64,000 nucleotides of DNA from Paenibacillus massiliensis subsp. panacisoli DSM 21345 (GCF_000426545.1 NZ_AUFO01000015.1:62001-126000); one strand, 5' to 3'; positions 20,456-29,172 are shown, numbered from the stretch's first letter. Translations and numbers: made by a program. The notes: generated by a model from the letters alone, not told the origin.

Positions 20456-21495
20456 CCTTTACCCCCTCCTTGGCGACGTGCTAGATAAATGAAGGCAGGA
20501 GCTCCGACAAGTGCCGTTACGATACCTACTGGTGATTCGAACGGGAAAGCAATCCAGCGGCTAATGACATCGGCCAGCAGCAGCAGAATGCTGCCCAGCA
20601 GGATCGTGAATGGAGCAAGCAAGGTTAGTCTGCTGCTCTTGCCAAGCAATGCCCTCGCGATATGCGGAACGATGAGGCAGACGAAGCTAATCGGCCCACA
20701 GATGGCGACTGCCGAGCCAGCGAGCAGCACTACGAGCAGCATGACCCCGGCTCGGACAGCATGAAGCCTCGTGCCAAGTCCGACAGCGACCTCATCATCC
20801 AGTTCTAGCATGCGCAGCGAGGGTAGCAGGCACACAAGGATGATTAGTGCCCCGCACAGGATAGGAAGCAGCAGTTGTATATGCTGCCAGCTGGCATGAT
20901 TCACCGAGCCTACTAGCCAGACGATCATACTCTCTGTTGAGTATTGATTTAGTATCATGGCTCCTTCGGTCAACGCGGCGAACAGGAAATGCACTGAGAT
21001 ACCCGCCAGTGCAAGTGTGACGGTTCGCCGAGGACCGCTTCCAACCAAGGACCAGACGGTTAATGCACCGACGGTAGCTCCTACGAACGCTAGACCGATT
21101 GAGGAGAGCAGGCTGGTGACTGGCAGGAACAGGAGCCCTCCTACCACCGCCAGTGAAGCCCCTGCATTAATGCCGAACACATGCGGAGAGGCGAGTGGAT
21201 TCTTAGTTACTAGTTGAGTGAGTAGGCCCGCTAGTGCGAGCATTCCACCGACGATGCTGGCTAGAATGGCCCTCGGCAGCCTAAGCGTACTGATATATAG
21301 ATGCTCTTTGGACGTTGGATCAGCATGCACAATGGCTTCAAAGATGGTTCGCCACTGAATCTGAGCAGGTCCGACCTTGAGACTGATCAGGAAGCAAATG
21401 ATGAGTAGCACGAAGCTGCCGAAAAACAGAAGCAGCAGAACCGCATAGCGGTTCTGCTCTTGCTTGGCATGCTGGGTATGTGTTGCATCGCTCAT
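20452..21495 (-). CDS. FecCD-type iron-siderophore ABC permease (YfiZ-like)
   Basis: A 347-residue multi-spanning permease of the same family as its downstream partner: LRLPRAILASIVGGMLALAG, NPLASPHVFG and VPHIARALLGKSSR are present, with a charged cytoplasmic N-terminus. It begins right after the binding-protein gene and overlaps the next permease by 4 bases. Together the three genes make an import system for Fe(III)-siderophore across the membrane, under the Fur box at 22494. Confidence 0.92.
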   Translation of the reverse strand: MSDATHTQHAKQEQNRYAVLLLLFFGSFVLLIICFLISLKVGPAQIQWRTIFEAIVHADPTSKEHLYISTLRLPRAILASIVGGMLALAGLLTQLVTKNPLASPHVFGINAGASLAVVGGLLFLPVTSLLSSIGLAFVGATVGALTVWSLVGSGPRRTVTLALAGISVHFLFAALTEGAMILNQYSTESMIVWLVGSVNHASWQHIQLLLPILCGALIILVCLLPSLRMLELDDEVAVGLGTRLHAVRAGVMLLVVLLAGSAVAICGPISFVCLIVPHIARALLGKSSRLTLLAPFTILLGSILLLLADVISRWIAFPFESPVGIVTALVGAPAFIYLARRQGGGKG

Positions 21496-21496
21496 C

Positions 21497-22480
21497 TTAT
21501 TGACCCAAGCTTGTCGTAATGTCAGTCATGATCTGCTCCGATCCAAGCAAGCCACGGGACAAAGACCAGTTGCGACGCTCTACCGTGAAGATGCGATTGT
21601 GACTTGCAGCATCGACTTTACTCCACAGCGGATTTTTCTCCCATTCATTGACAACGGTTACTTCCTCGGTCGGCATCAGGAACAGCACCTCAGGATTCAG
21701 TTCTACAAGCTGTTCAAGTGTCAGCTCAGGATAGGACTTCTCGTTCTGCAGAGGATCGGTGAAGCCCAGGAGCTTGACGATAGAGCCGGTATACGAATGA
21801 TCCGAGTGGCCGAAGAAGCCTTTGGGATTCACGACAGCTGGAAGCACAGTAAGGCCTGAAGTGGACAGCTTCTGCTGGGCTTCCTTCACGAGCTGTTCAT
21901 GCTTCTGCAGGCGTTCTGCGCCCTCTTTCTCTTTGCCTACAGCCTTGGCAATGATATCGAAGTTCTTTAGCATCTGATCATAGTCTGCCTGGAAATCATC
22001 CAGCACCAGAACAGGTGCAATTTGTTCCAGCTGAGACAATGCTGCACTGTGTTTGTTAATGTCAGCAATGATGAGATCCGGCTGTACAGAGCTGATCAAT
22101 TCAATATTGGGCTCATAGCGTGAGCCAAGTGAGGTGTACTGGCCCAGTTGATCCTTGACGCTATCCATGAACAGCTCGGGCGTGCCGTCGTCAGCAATAC
22201 CTACAGGCTGTACGCCGAGTGAGACCAGCATATCCGTAAAGCTGAAATCCATGGATACAATCCGCTCCGGTATCTTGTCCAGCTTCAGCTCCCCCCGTGC
22301 ATCCTGTATAGTAATGGAGACGGCAGCCGTGCCTGATTTGGTAGTGGCCGCTGATCCTGAATCAGTATGATTTGAGCCTGCTGTAGAACCTGTATTACTT
22401 GCTTGGCCACAAGCTGCGAGACTTACCGCAAGAATGAGGATTAGACTTAAAGAAAAGAAGTGTTTGATACGATGCAGCAT
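21497..22480 (-). CDS. Iron-siderophore binding lipoprotein (YfiY-like)
   Basis: A 327-residue extracytoplasmic solute-binding lipoprotein. The signal peptide ends in the lipobox LAAC (Cys about 23), followed by a Ser/Thr/Gly spacer. The mature part has the PBP cluster A8 features: the RIVSMDFSFTDMLVSLG opening, SRYEPNIELISSVQPDLII, a long connecting helix, and a VDAASHNRIFTVERRNWSL end. Likely ligand is a hydroxamate siderophore, by context and family. The start has AAGGGGGAG upstream. First gene of the operon, 14 bases downstream of the Fur box. Confidence 0.92.
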   Translation of the reverse strand: MLHRIKHFFSLSLILILAVSLAACGQASNTGSTAGSNHTDSGSAATTKSGTAAVSITIQDARGELKLDKIPERIVSMDFSFTDMLVSLGVQPVGIADDGTPELFMDSVKDQLGQYTSLGSRYEPNIELISSVQPDLIIADINKHSAALSQLEQIAPVLVLDDFQADYDQMLKNFDIIAKAVGKEKEGAERLQKHEQLVKEAQQKLSTSGLTVLPAVVNPKGFFGHSDHSYTGSIVKLLGFTDPLQNEKSYPELTLEQLVELNPEVLFLMPTEEVTVVNEWEKNPLWSKVDAASHNRIFTVERRNWSLSRGLLGSEQIMTDITTSLGQ

Positions 22481-22493
22481 GATGCTCCCCCTT

Positions 22494-22512
22494 GATAATG
22501 ATAATTATTATC
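22494..22512 (-). promoter_or_regulatory. Fur box of the siderophore uptake operon
   Basis: GATAATGATAATTATTATC matches the classical 19-base Fur consensus GATAATGATAATCATTATC at 18 of 19 positions. It lies directly upstream of the binding-protein gene, predicting iron repression. Confidence 0.93.
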
Positions 22513-22574
22513 GGTAATTTTAACACTTCATTTTCTGATTATACATGTCTGAATCCACGATTCATCATGCTGAA

Positions 22575-23381
22575 TTATTCGATTTCATGAAGCTGCTGTA
22601 TATACTGGGTCGGGCTGCTCCCCGTGACTTCCTTGAATGTACGACTGAAATGAAAATAATCGTTAAATCCGACGCTGTGTGCCGCCTTCTTGGCAGACGT
22701 CTCCCCCTGCGCGAACAGTTGCTTTGCCCGCTCCACACGGAGCCGTTTGAGGTAGCCGCTCACTGTGAGGCCTGTCTTCTCCTTGAACAAGACACTGTAA
22801 TGTCCCTTGCTAAGGCCTGTCCGCTCCGCCAGCATAGGCAGTGTCAGCTTAAGCATGTAGTGCTCCTCGATATATTGAATGGACTTCTCCATCTGCGAAC
22901 CCGAGGCTCGTAGCTCTCCACTTAGCTGGCTCTCGTACATACAGAAGCTCAGAATTCGCTCCAGCATCATGCGGTTGCGGAAATGCTGTGCCTCCACCTC
23001 ATCCTTATTTTGTTCCGGTGGATTCTCCTGAGCTTGCAGTAGCCCATCGACCATATATCTGACCTTCACATCGCTTAAGAGACGTTGGGGTCCATTCCAG
23101 TCCCAAGGCGCATGCTCTGGTAAAATTCGATACACAATGACGGCATATTCTGCTGCTCGTCCCGTCGGGATTCGGACCTCAAGCGTTCCGGCTTCTGAGT
23201 GGCAGGCGTATCCATGGGAGATTGGTATGGACTCCCCCGTCCCCGTTACCATAATTAGGTATCCCTGCTGCACAATGATCAGCTTCTCATATCCCGTCTC
23301 AGGTATGATTGTACAAGGCTCATGGAATATTTCTATGTGCTCAAATACCGGGATGACTGCGTTTAGCTGCTCAAAGCTCAT
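22575..23381 (-). CDS. AraC family regulator of the siderophore operon (YfiF-like)
   Basis: A 268-residue regulator. Residues 1-150 look like a cupin-type sensing domain (a strand-rich N-terminus with EPCTIIPETGYEKLIIVQQGY); the C-terminal 100 residues are an AraC HTH pair (LPMLAERTGLSKGHYSVLFKEKTG, then AAHSVGFNDYFHFSRTFKEVTG and SPTQY). ATG 23381 has AAAGGGGA upstream. It is oriented like the uptake genes and lies just upstream of them, as yfiF does in B. subtilis, so it probably activates the operon when the siderophore is present. This is inferred from position. Confidence 0.88.
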   Translation of the reverse strand: MSFEQLNAVIPVFEHIEIFHEPCTIIPETGYEKLIIVQQGYLIMVTGTGESIPISHGYACHSEAGTLEVRIPTGRAAEYAVIVYRILPEHAPWDWNGPQRLLSDVKVRYMVDGLLQAQENPPEQNKDEVEAQHFRNRMMLERILSFCMYESQLSGELRASGSQMEKSIQYIEEHYMLKLTLPMLAERTGLSKGHYSVLFKEKTGLTVSGYLKRLRVERAKQLFAQGETSAKKAAHSVGFNDYFHFSRTFKEVTGSSPTQYIQQLHEIE

Positions 23382-23507
23382 GAAAATTCCCCTTTTATAT
23401 AGTTTGCAGTAATTCATATGTGTTCTTAATATAGCATGACTTATGGCTGTTATTTAGCTAATTGTCGACATATGAGGAAGCTGATTTATTCCGTTTTAAT
23501 AAAGGAT

Positions 23508-23536
23508 TTGACATTTGGTCGAGTTGTAACTAGAAT
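23508..23536 (+). promoter_or_regulatory. SigA promoter of the Rrf2 regulator gene
   Basis: TTGACA at 23508-23513, a 17-base spacer and TAGAAT at 23531-23536: a near-consensus vegetative promoter 23 bases before the ATG. Confidence 0.85.
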
Positions 23537-23545
23537 GGTTATAAC
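23523..23545 (+). promoter_or_regulatory. Probable Rrf2 operator (autoregulation)
   Basis: GTTGTAAC, 7 bases, GTTATAAC. The two half-sites flank the -10 box, so a bound repressor would block the promoter. The same two 8-base sites with the same 7-base gap recur at 24110-24132. Confidence 0.75.
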
Positions 23546-23558
23546 GGTGGTGATCTTA

Positions 23559-23978
23559 ATGAAACAAATTAGCAGCAGGTTCTCGATCGCCGTCCATATT
23601 CTGTCCTATGTCTCATGCATGCCTGAACAGTGTACAGGGGATGATATTGCTGATAGCGTGAACTGCAATCCGGTCATTGTACGCAAGATTATGGGAATGC
23701 TGAAGAAGGCTGGGCTGGTCGAGGTCCGTGCAGGTATTGGCGGAGCACATTTGACCAAGTCTCCTGAGGAGATTACCCTTCTCGATGTATATCGTGCTGT
23801 GGATGTTACGGAGGATAATCAGCTATTTGGCTTCCATAACCCGGTACCGGCGTGTCCTGTAGGCCATGCGGTGAATACCGAATTAAGCATGCATTTGAAA
23901 GCGGCTCAGGATGCGATGGAGCAACGCTTGAATCAGGTTACGATCCAGCACATCATAGTTCAGCCACAGCTACTATAG
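23559..23978 (+). CDS. Rrf2 family transcription regulator (YwnA-like)
   Basis: A 139-residue winged-helix regulator. The N-terminus (KQISSRFSIAVHILSYVS) and recognition region (DDIADSVNCNPVIVRKIMGML, then AGIGGAHL) fit the Rrf2 family; there is no CX5-7CX5C iron-sulfur triad. Four cysteines are present (20, 25, 36, 99), the last in the PACPVG motif common in YwnA-type members, so thiol sensing is possible. ATG 23559 has GGTGGTGATC just upstream; earlier in-frame starts precede the promoter and are rejected. Operator sequences at its own promoter and before the next gene suggest that it represses both. Confidence 0.9.
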   Translation: MKQISSRFSIAVHILSYVSCMPEQCTGDDIADSVNCNPVIVRKIMGMLKKAGLVEVRAGIGGAHLTKSPEEITLLDVYRAVDVTEDNQLFGFHNPVPACPVGHAVNTELSMHLKAAQDAMEQRLNQVTIQHIIVQPQLL

Positions 23979-24079
23979 CTTTCGAGAACGAACATAAGAG
24001 GATGGCTGTTTGTGGTGTGTCATACGATATCGGAGAGTGAATGCTCCAGAGCTTACTCTCTGGTATCTTTTATATAGAT

Positions 24080-24101
24080 GCTCATCAATGAGCCTTTTTT
24101 T
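24080..24101 (+). terminator. Terminator of the Rrf2 gene
   Basis: GCTCA, loop TCAA, TGAGC, then C and seven T. Confidence 0.75.
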
Positions 24102-24109
24102 AACCCCGC

Positions 24110-24147
24110 GTTGTAACTACATATGTTATAACAGTTTTTGTTACGAC
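24110..24147 (+). promoter_or_regulatory. Triple Rrf2-type operator before the oxidoreductase gene
   Basis: GTTGTAAC (24110), GTTATAAC (24125) and GTTACGAC (24140) are spaced at exactly 15 bases. The first two half-sites and their spacing are identical to the operator at 23523. They cover the expected promoter region of the downstream gene. Confidence 0.75.
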
Positions 24148-24201
24148 GTGATGATATATACAATCCAATAACGATCTCAGATGAATATGGAGGAAATGAA
24201 C

Positions 24202-25059
24202 ATGGCAAAATTGTTAGTAACAGGAGCAACAGGACAACTGGGAGCATTGGTGGTTGAGTCCCTACTAAAATGGGTGGAGGCTAAGGATCTGGCGGTCAGC
24301 GTACGTGATCCTAAGAAGGCTGAGCATCTAAGCAAGCTGGGTATTGATGTGCGTCAAGGGGACTTCACCGAGCCGGAATCGCTGCGTGCTGCATTTGAAG
24401 GTATTGATCGTCTTCTCTTGATCTCCAGCGCTAGCGGCGATCGGATTGCGCAGCATAAAGCGGCTATTGATGCAGCTAAAGCAGCAGGCGTTCAATTCAT
24501 TGCCTACACCAGCGTGGCTAAGGCTCAAGAGAGCGGGCTGTTCCTGGCACCAGATCATCGAGAGACAGAGAATGCAATTCGTGAGTCTGGCATCACTTAT
24601 GCCATTCTGCGCAACAACTGGTATTTGGAAAATGAGGCTAGCACCATTCAAGCTTCATTGCAGGGAGCTCCATGGCTTACTTCTGCTGGCGAAGGTAAGG
24701 TAAGCTGGGCTGCACGGCGTGATTATGCTGAGGCTGCGGCTAAAGTACTGGCAACAGAAGGGCATGAGAATGTTATCTATGAGCTGTCCGGCAAGCCCCT
24801 GACTCAAGAAGAGCTGGCCGCCTTGGTTCAAGAGGCGAGTGGCAAGGCCATTCAAGTTCAACAGGTTAATGATGAGGCCTATACCGAGACCTTAAAGGGT
24901 GCTGGTGTGCCTGAGGCAGCATTGCCGTTCCTGTTACTGATTCAACAGGGAATTCGTGCGGGCGAGTTGGATGTAGAGAGCACTGACTTCGAGCGCGTAT
25001 TGGGACGTCCGCTGACTCCTCTGAAGGTTGCACTTGGGCAGATCATCAACCAAGGCTAA
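24202..25059 (+). CDS. NmrA/QOR2-like NAD(P)H-dependent oxidoreductase
   Basis: An atypical short-chain dehydrogenase of 285 residues resembling quinone oxidoreductase 2 (YtfG) and NmrA. The dinucleotide motif TGATGQLGALV is at residues 7-17, and LLLISSASGDRIAQHKAAID and the ILRNNWYLEN block are typical of the QOR2 branch. It probably reduces quinones or a related electrophile with NADPH. ATG 24202 is preferred over 24181 because GGAGG lies 8 bases before it. The shared operator suggests control by the Rrf2 protein next door. Confidence 0.9.
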   Translation: MAKLLVTGATGQLGALVVESLLKWVEAKDLAVSVRDPKKAEHLSKLGIDVRQGDFTEPESLRAAFEGIDRLLLISSASGDRIAQHKAAIDAAKAAGVQFIAYTSVAKAQESGLFLAPDHRETENAIRESGITYAILRNNWYLENEASTIQASLQGAPWLTSAGEGKVSWAARRDYAEAAAKVLATEGHENVIYELSGKPLTQEELAALVQEASGKAIQVQQVNDEAYTETLKGAGVPEAALPFLLLIQQGIRAGELDVESTDFERVLGRPLTPLKVALGQIINQG

Positions 25060-25157
25060 TGCTCCATTTCGCTTACTAAACTAAGATATTCATTCCCGTA
25101 AGCTACGGGAGTTCCCTGCCCGACTCCGTAGTCGGACCCAGCAGGTTCATATATTAA

Positions 25158-25203
25158 CGAGAGCCTTCCGTATCACTGGAAATATAGTGGTGGAAGGCTC
25201 TCG
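25158..25203 (+). terminator. Terminator of the oxidoreductase gene
   Basis: CGAGAGCCTTCC and GGAAGGCTCTCG form a 12-base stem with an inner CACT/AGTG hairpin; only a weak T tract (CTGTATTT) follows. Confidence 0.7.
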
Positions 25204-25437
25204 CTGTATTTAAAGGGATGATTTTGTGCTAAGCCACGTAGTTATATGTAGCTGGTATTTGAAAATATAGAACCTCTCGACTATTTCCTAATCGCCCTGA
25301 GCTTCTGGTAGAATAAGGAGAGCTAATCAGATGCATCCGGATTCCTGCATAGCGCCCGTCGCTATCCCCATGCGAGTAAACAGGGTATACGGCTTGCATG
25401 CATTCGGAGGCCAAGTGGAAGAGGGAGGTATACATAG
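25204..25437. other. Intergenic leader of the TPR-SUKH gene
   Basis: No gene seen. A TAGAAT (about 25310) could be a -10 but lacks a clear -35. An earlier small hairpin CCCGTA/TACGGG lies near 25096-25110. Confidence 0.3.
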
Positions 25438-26835
25438 ATGGATCAGGAATTAGAAGCGCGTTTGAATCAGTGGCATGAGGATGATGAATTTGATGAGATT
25501 GTAGAGGCGATCACGGCAATCCCTTCTGCTGAGCGAGATTATGATATGGTGGGGCATCTGGCAAGAGCCTACAACAATCTGGGCGAATATGATGAGGCAC
25601 TGCAGCTGCTGCTGTCTGTAGCAGAGCAAGGCAAGGAAGATCCGGTGTGGCAGTATCGAATCGGATATGCCTACTACTACTTGCTTCAGTATCCTAAAGC
25701 AGTAGAAGCTTTTACTAAAGCCCAAGAGCTGGAGCCGGATGAACATGTAGCGGAATGGGTGGAGATCAGCCAAAAGAAAGCGGAGCGTCATGAGCGGCAA
25801 GAGCAGCGTGCAGCAGCAGCAAGGGCCAAGCTGGAGCAGAGTCGGGTGAATCTAGCAGATGCGGAGCCATTCGCCGGAATGGACCTATCAGCGTTCTGGG
25901 ACGATTCTGAATATGCCACTACAACCTATGTGTCCGAGCCGCCAACAGAGGAGCTGATTGCCTCCGTGGAGGAGGAACTGGGCTATAAGCTGCCAGCTTC
26001 GTACATCGCCTTAATGAAGGTGCAAAATGGTGGCGTACCACGAAATACGAGCTTTCCAACAGAGGAATCGACCTCATGGGCAGAGGACCATATCGCCATT
26101 TCGAGCATTATGGGAATTGGGCGCGACAAGTCAGAATCCCTGTGCGGAGATTCCGGTAGCCGATTCATGATTGAGGACTGGGGTTATCCAGACATTGGTA
26201 TAGTGATCTGTGACTGCCCGTCTGCCGGGCATGATGTGGTGATGCTGGATTATCGTGCTTGTGGCAAGGATGGAGAGCCTACAGTCATTCATGTCGATCA
26301 GGAAGCGGATTACGAGATTACGTTCCTGGCCGCGGACTTTGAGAGCTTCATTCGTGGCCTGCGTCCAGATGAGGACTTTGAGGTTCCCGAGGAGGAACGG
26401 AAGGCAGAAGAGCTGCACAAGGTGAATACGGGATCATTCTCTCCGTTGCTAACGGAGCTGTGTGCGGCAGTGACCGAGGTTGAGGATATCGGGCAAAGGC
26501 TTCGTGCCGTCGCAGCGCGCATTGTGGAGGAGAAAGGGCACTTTGCGTTGCATGCAGATGAGCTTTCTCTGCTGATGTATGACGTACAGTTCTTGCTCTA
26601 TACCCGTGTGCATCCGAATCCTACTCGCGATCAGTATCTGGAGGCATATCGGGACATTATTGCCTTTGCGCCGGGGTTCGGGACGGGTGGCTATGCGGAA
26701 GCCTTCATTACAGACTGGCTGGATGATCGGAATTGGCAGGGCATCATCTTGCGGGATCAGGGCAAGCTCCGGCTGGCTGACCAAGCGGATAGTGATATTA
26801 TCGCACGTCTGAAGGCTGCTGCTGAGCAGATCTGA
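25438..26835 (+). CDS. TPR and SMI1/KNR4 (SUKH) domain protein
   Basis: A 465-residue cytoplasmic protein. Residues 30-110 form tetratricopeptide helices (LARAYNNLGEYDEALQLLLSV, YRIGYAYYYLLQYPKAVEAFTKAQELEPDE). Residues 165-310 match the SUKH/SMI1 fold (ELIASVEEELGYKLPASYIALMKVQNGG, the family signature; later the FLAADFESFIRGL end). The C-terminal 140 residues are a helical extension of unknown role. SUKH proteins often act as immunity proteins against secreted toxins, but many Bacillales copies are stand-alone and uncharacterised. No toxin gene is adjacent. AGGGAGG precedes the ATG. The next gene follows after 54 bases and is likely cotranscribed. Confidence 0.88.
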   Translation: MDQELEARLNQWHEDDEFDEIVEAITAIPSAERDYDMVGHLARAYNNLGEYDEALQLLLSVAEQGKEDPVWQYRIGYAYYYLLQYPKAVEAFTKAQELEPDEHVAEWVEISQKKAERHERQEQRAAAARAKLEQSRVNLADAEPFAGMDLSAFWDDSEYATTTYVSEPPTEELIASVEEELGYKLPASYIALMKVQNGGVPRNTSFPTEESTSWAEDHIAISSIMGIGRDKSESLCGDSGSRFMIEDWGYPDIGIVICDCPSAGHDVVMLDYRACGKDGEPTVIHVDQEADYEITFLAADFESFIRGLRPDEDFEVPEEERKAEELHKVNTGSFSPLLTELCAAVTEVEDIGQRLRAVAARIVEEKGHFALHADELSLLMYDVQFLLYTRVHPNPTRDQYLEAYRDIIAFAPGFGTGGYAEAFITDWLDDRNWQGIILRDQGKLRLADQADSDIIARLKAAAEQI

Positions 26836-26889
26836 TTCGCTCGAAGTCGGAGTTGAAGAAGCTGGAGTCTAGCCTGGGGAGGAAGCAGT

Positions 26890-27900
26890 ATGTACAATCC
26901 ATGGTATCGAATAGGTTGGAAGAGCCTGTCTAGCGATGAGAAAGACACACAGATGCGCGAGCTCGCACGGCAATTGCCACCGGGATTTACCTATGCAGGG
27001 CTGAGCCGCTTTGCCCGTCATGGGCAGGAGCTGGAGACGGGGGTCTTCGAGCGGACACGCTCCCGCTTTGTGTTCGTTCCGGGTGACCAGGTCACGCTCG
27101 GTTGGGAAGCGTCTCTGCACCAGATGGACGAGGCTACGCTCACCGAGCTGAACGAGAGTGCTGCAGAATCTGGCGTTGATAACCTGGAGGAGCTGCTGGG
27201 TCAGCAGATGTCTCCTGTTCGTGAGGCGGAGATTACACCGCTGCTTGTCGAATGTGGCCTCAACTCCCTCGGCTGGACTCAGGTAAGTGCTGAGGAAGCC
27301 GCGGAATATGGGGGAACGGAGTTGCAAGAGGCCATCGCCCATCTCGAGGAACGCAGCAGCCACAGCTATGAGCTGTATCAATCCTTTCGCGTGGAGCGCC
27401 GGAAGGACGGTCAGGGCTTTGATTACTATTTGTTCAACGAGGATCTGCTCTTGGAGGAGTTCGTCGAAGAGGTTCATAGTCTGGGTTATGACCTGTTGAC
27501 GGAGGATGAGTGGGAATATCTATTCGGCGGCGGGGCACGCTCGCTATTTCCCTGGGGGGACAGCTGGAATTACAAAATGAAGCTGCGGCATCTGGAAGAA
27601 CTGGCGGAGGACCCGCATCAGGACTATGTCCTGGAGCTACCTAATGCCTTTGGCATCCAATTCGCAGGTGACCCCTATAAATACGAGCTGACGGTACCGC
27701 ATTCGGAGCCATTCATACCCAAGGGTGGGGATGGTGGAAGTCTGCTATGCGGTGGCTCTGGCGTAGTGATGGGATATCTCCCGGCCACGGCTACTTCGTA
27801 TCGTGATCCTTTTTATAAGGAGCTGGAGTGGGAAGAGATCATGGATACCATGTACTTCAGAAGAATCGTAAGATTGGAGTCCAGAATTGCAGCGATTTAA
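26890..27900 (+). CDS. Formylglycine-generating-enzyme-like domain protein
   Basis: A 336-residue protein whose C-terminal half resembles the FGE/sulfatase-modifying fold: DEWEYLFGGGARSLFPWGDSW, LPNAFGIQFAGDPY, then GGDGGSLLCGGSG and a FRRIVRLE end. In place of the usual N-terminal FGE part it has about 150 residues not recognised. The paired active-site cysteines of true FGE are not evident (one Cys in SLLCGG), so catalysis is doubtful; a binding role is plausible. GGGAGGAAG precedes the ATG. Likely in an operon with the TPR-SUKH gene. Confidence 0.75.
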   Translation: MYNPWYRIGWKSLSSDEKDTQMRELARQLPPGFTYAGLSRFARHGQELETGVFERTRSRFVFVPGDQVTLGWEASLHQMDEATLTELNESAAESGVDNLEELLGQQMSPVREAEITPLLVECGLNSLGWTQVSAEEAAEYGGTELQEAIAHLEERSSHSYELYQSFRVERRKDGQGFDYYLFNEDLLLEEFVEEVHSLGYDLLTEDEWEYLFGGGARSLFPWGDSWNYKMKLRHLEELAEDPHQDYVLELPNAFGIQFAGDPYKYELTVPHSEPFIPKGGDGGSLLCGGSGVVMGYLPATATSYRDPFYKELEWEEIMDTMYFRRIVRLESRIAAI

Positions 27901-28001
27901 CAATGATGGACAGGAATAAAGAGGGCTAAGCGCAGATGGAGGTTCATACATTCATCTCAATTCATTGACCCGAGCTCTTTACATTTTGGTTGAATGTATT
28001 C

Positions 28002-28047
28002 AGAAAAAGGCCGCCAGTAGCCATCTTGATGATGGACTGACGGACTT
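28002..28047 (-). terminator. Terminator of the ECF41 sigma operon
   Basis: Read on the minus strand, GTCCGTCAGTCCATC pairs imperfectly with GATGGCTACTGGCGGCC across an ATCAA loop, followed by TTTTTC. Confidence 0.6.
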
Positions 28048-28053
28048 TGGTGT

Positions 28054-29142
28054 CTAATTAGGGTTGGTGTGAGGCTGATACTGAACAGTACGTAGCTTAT
28101 CCGGATTAAGCATGACATAGAGCTGCTCAATATGTGCTTGATCCGGGGTCAGCTTCAGACAGATCGCGCCAATTACTTTGCCTGCGTCTATTAAGGCAAG
28201 CTGTAGCTCGCCATTCATGATGGCGGAGGACAGGGGGTAATTCCGCAGTGAAGTAAACACCTTGCGAGAGGTCAGAAGCGCAAGGACACCCTTCTGTCCG
28301 TGCATCGGTCTGGCCACGGTGAAGACCTTCCCGCCACCGTCGGAGATCAGCATAGGCTTCTCTGCCAGCAGCTCCAGCATGGCATGAATATCATATGCCA
28401 TAAAGGCCGCTGTGAAGCGGTCCAACAGAGCTGCCCTGCCTTGGTCCACTCTGTTCCGATCTACTTGGTCGCTGGGTGCCGTCATGCTCCTGGCTGATTT
28501 GAGGAATTCTGTGTGAGGTACTTTGGCTGCTGTGCTCCCTGTTTTTTCTACAGAGTCCATATGCTCGCCAGTACCTGTTCCCGACTGCAGGCGACGCCGG
28601 GAACGACTGTAGAGCTGACGACAGTTACTCTCGGTCATGTCTAGCGTCTCGGCTATATCTTTGTAGGGATACTGAAAGGCTTCCCGCAGCACGAAGACGG
28701 CACGCTCCTCAGGTCTGAGCTGCTCCAGCAGTACCATGAAGGCATAGGACAGCTGGTCCTTGCGTTCCGTGAGCACCTCCGGGCTATCGACAGCTTCTCC
28801 GAGTGGCTCAGGCAGCCAAGCACCTACATAGATCTCTCGCTGCATACGTGCAGAGTTCAGGCGGTTGATGCTGCGATTGACGATCATTTTCGCAATGTAG
28901 GCCTTGAAATCCCGCACCTCTGTCAAGGATCGAGCCTTCAGCTCGATGAAGCAGTCCTGAACGATATCTTCTGCATCAGTGACAGTGCCAAGCATGCGAT
29001 AGGCCACGGCAAAGGCATACCTGCGATAATCGTGGTACAGCTCCTCCAGAGTAGGAACGTCATCGCTGCCATTGGTTGACTTGCTGTCCTGTGGATTCTG
29101 CCTGCCCGGTCGGTTCTGATGATGTGCCGCTTGTGCGTCCAT
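28054..29142 (-). CDS. sigJ: ECF41-group RNA polymerase sigma factor (SigJ type) with SnoaL-like tail
   Basis: A 362-residue alternative sigma factor. Region 2 is at 30-100 (FAVAYRMLGTVTDAEDIVQD) and region 4 at 130-190 (RPEERAVFVLREAFQYPYKDIAE, the helix-turn-helix). A long Ser/Thr-rich linker and a SnoaL-like C-terminal domain (235-360) replace the anti-sigma factor. All three signatures of group ECF41 are present: WLPEP (109-113), DGGGK (268-272) and NPDKL (346-350). In this group the fused domain itself tunes activity, and a carboxymuconolactone decarboxylase gene is the usual target; that gene lies 30 bases upstream. AAGGAGATATTCC precedes the ATG. The linker between region 4 and SnoaL looks longer than usual. 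Confidence 0.93.
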   Translation of the reverse strand: MDAQAAHHQNRPGRQNPQDSKSTNGSDDVPTLEELYHDYRRYAFAVAYRMLGTVTDAEDIVQDCFIELKARSLTEVRDFKAYIAKMIVNRSINRLNSARMQREIYVGAWLPEPLGEAVDSPEVLTERKDQLSYAFMVLLEQLRPEERAVFVLREAFQYPYKDIAETLDMTESNCRQLYSRSRRRLQSGTGTGEHMDSVEKTGSTAAKVPHTEFLKSARSMTAPSDQVDRNRVDQGRAALLDRFTAAFMAYDIHAMLELLAEKPMLISDGGGKVFTVARPMHGQKGVLALLTSRKVFTSLRNYPLSSAIMNGELQLALIDAGKVIGAICLKLTPDQAHIEQLYVMLNPDKLRTVQYQPHTNPN

Positions 29143-29172
29143 GGAATATCTCCTTCCGGTGGGTAGTGACCT

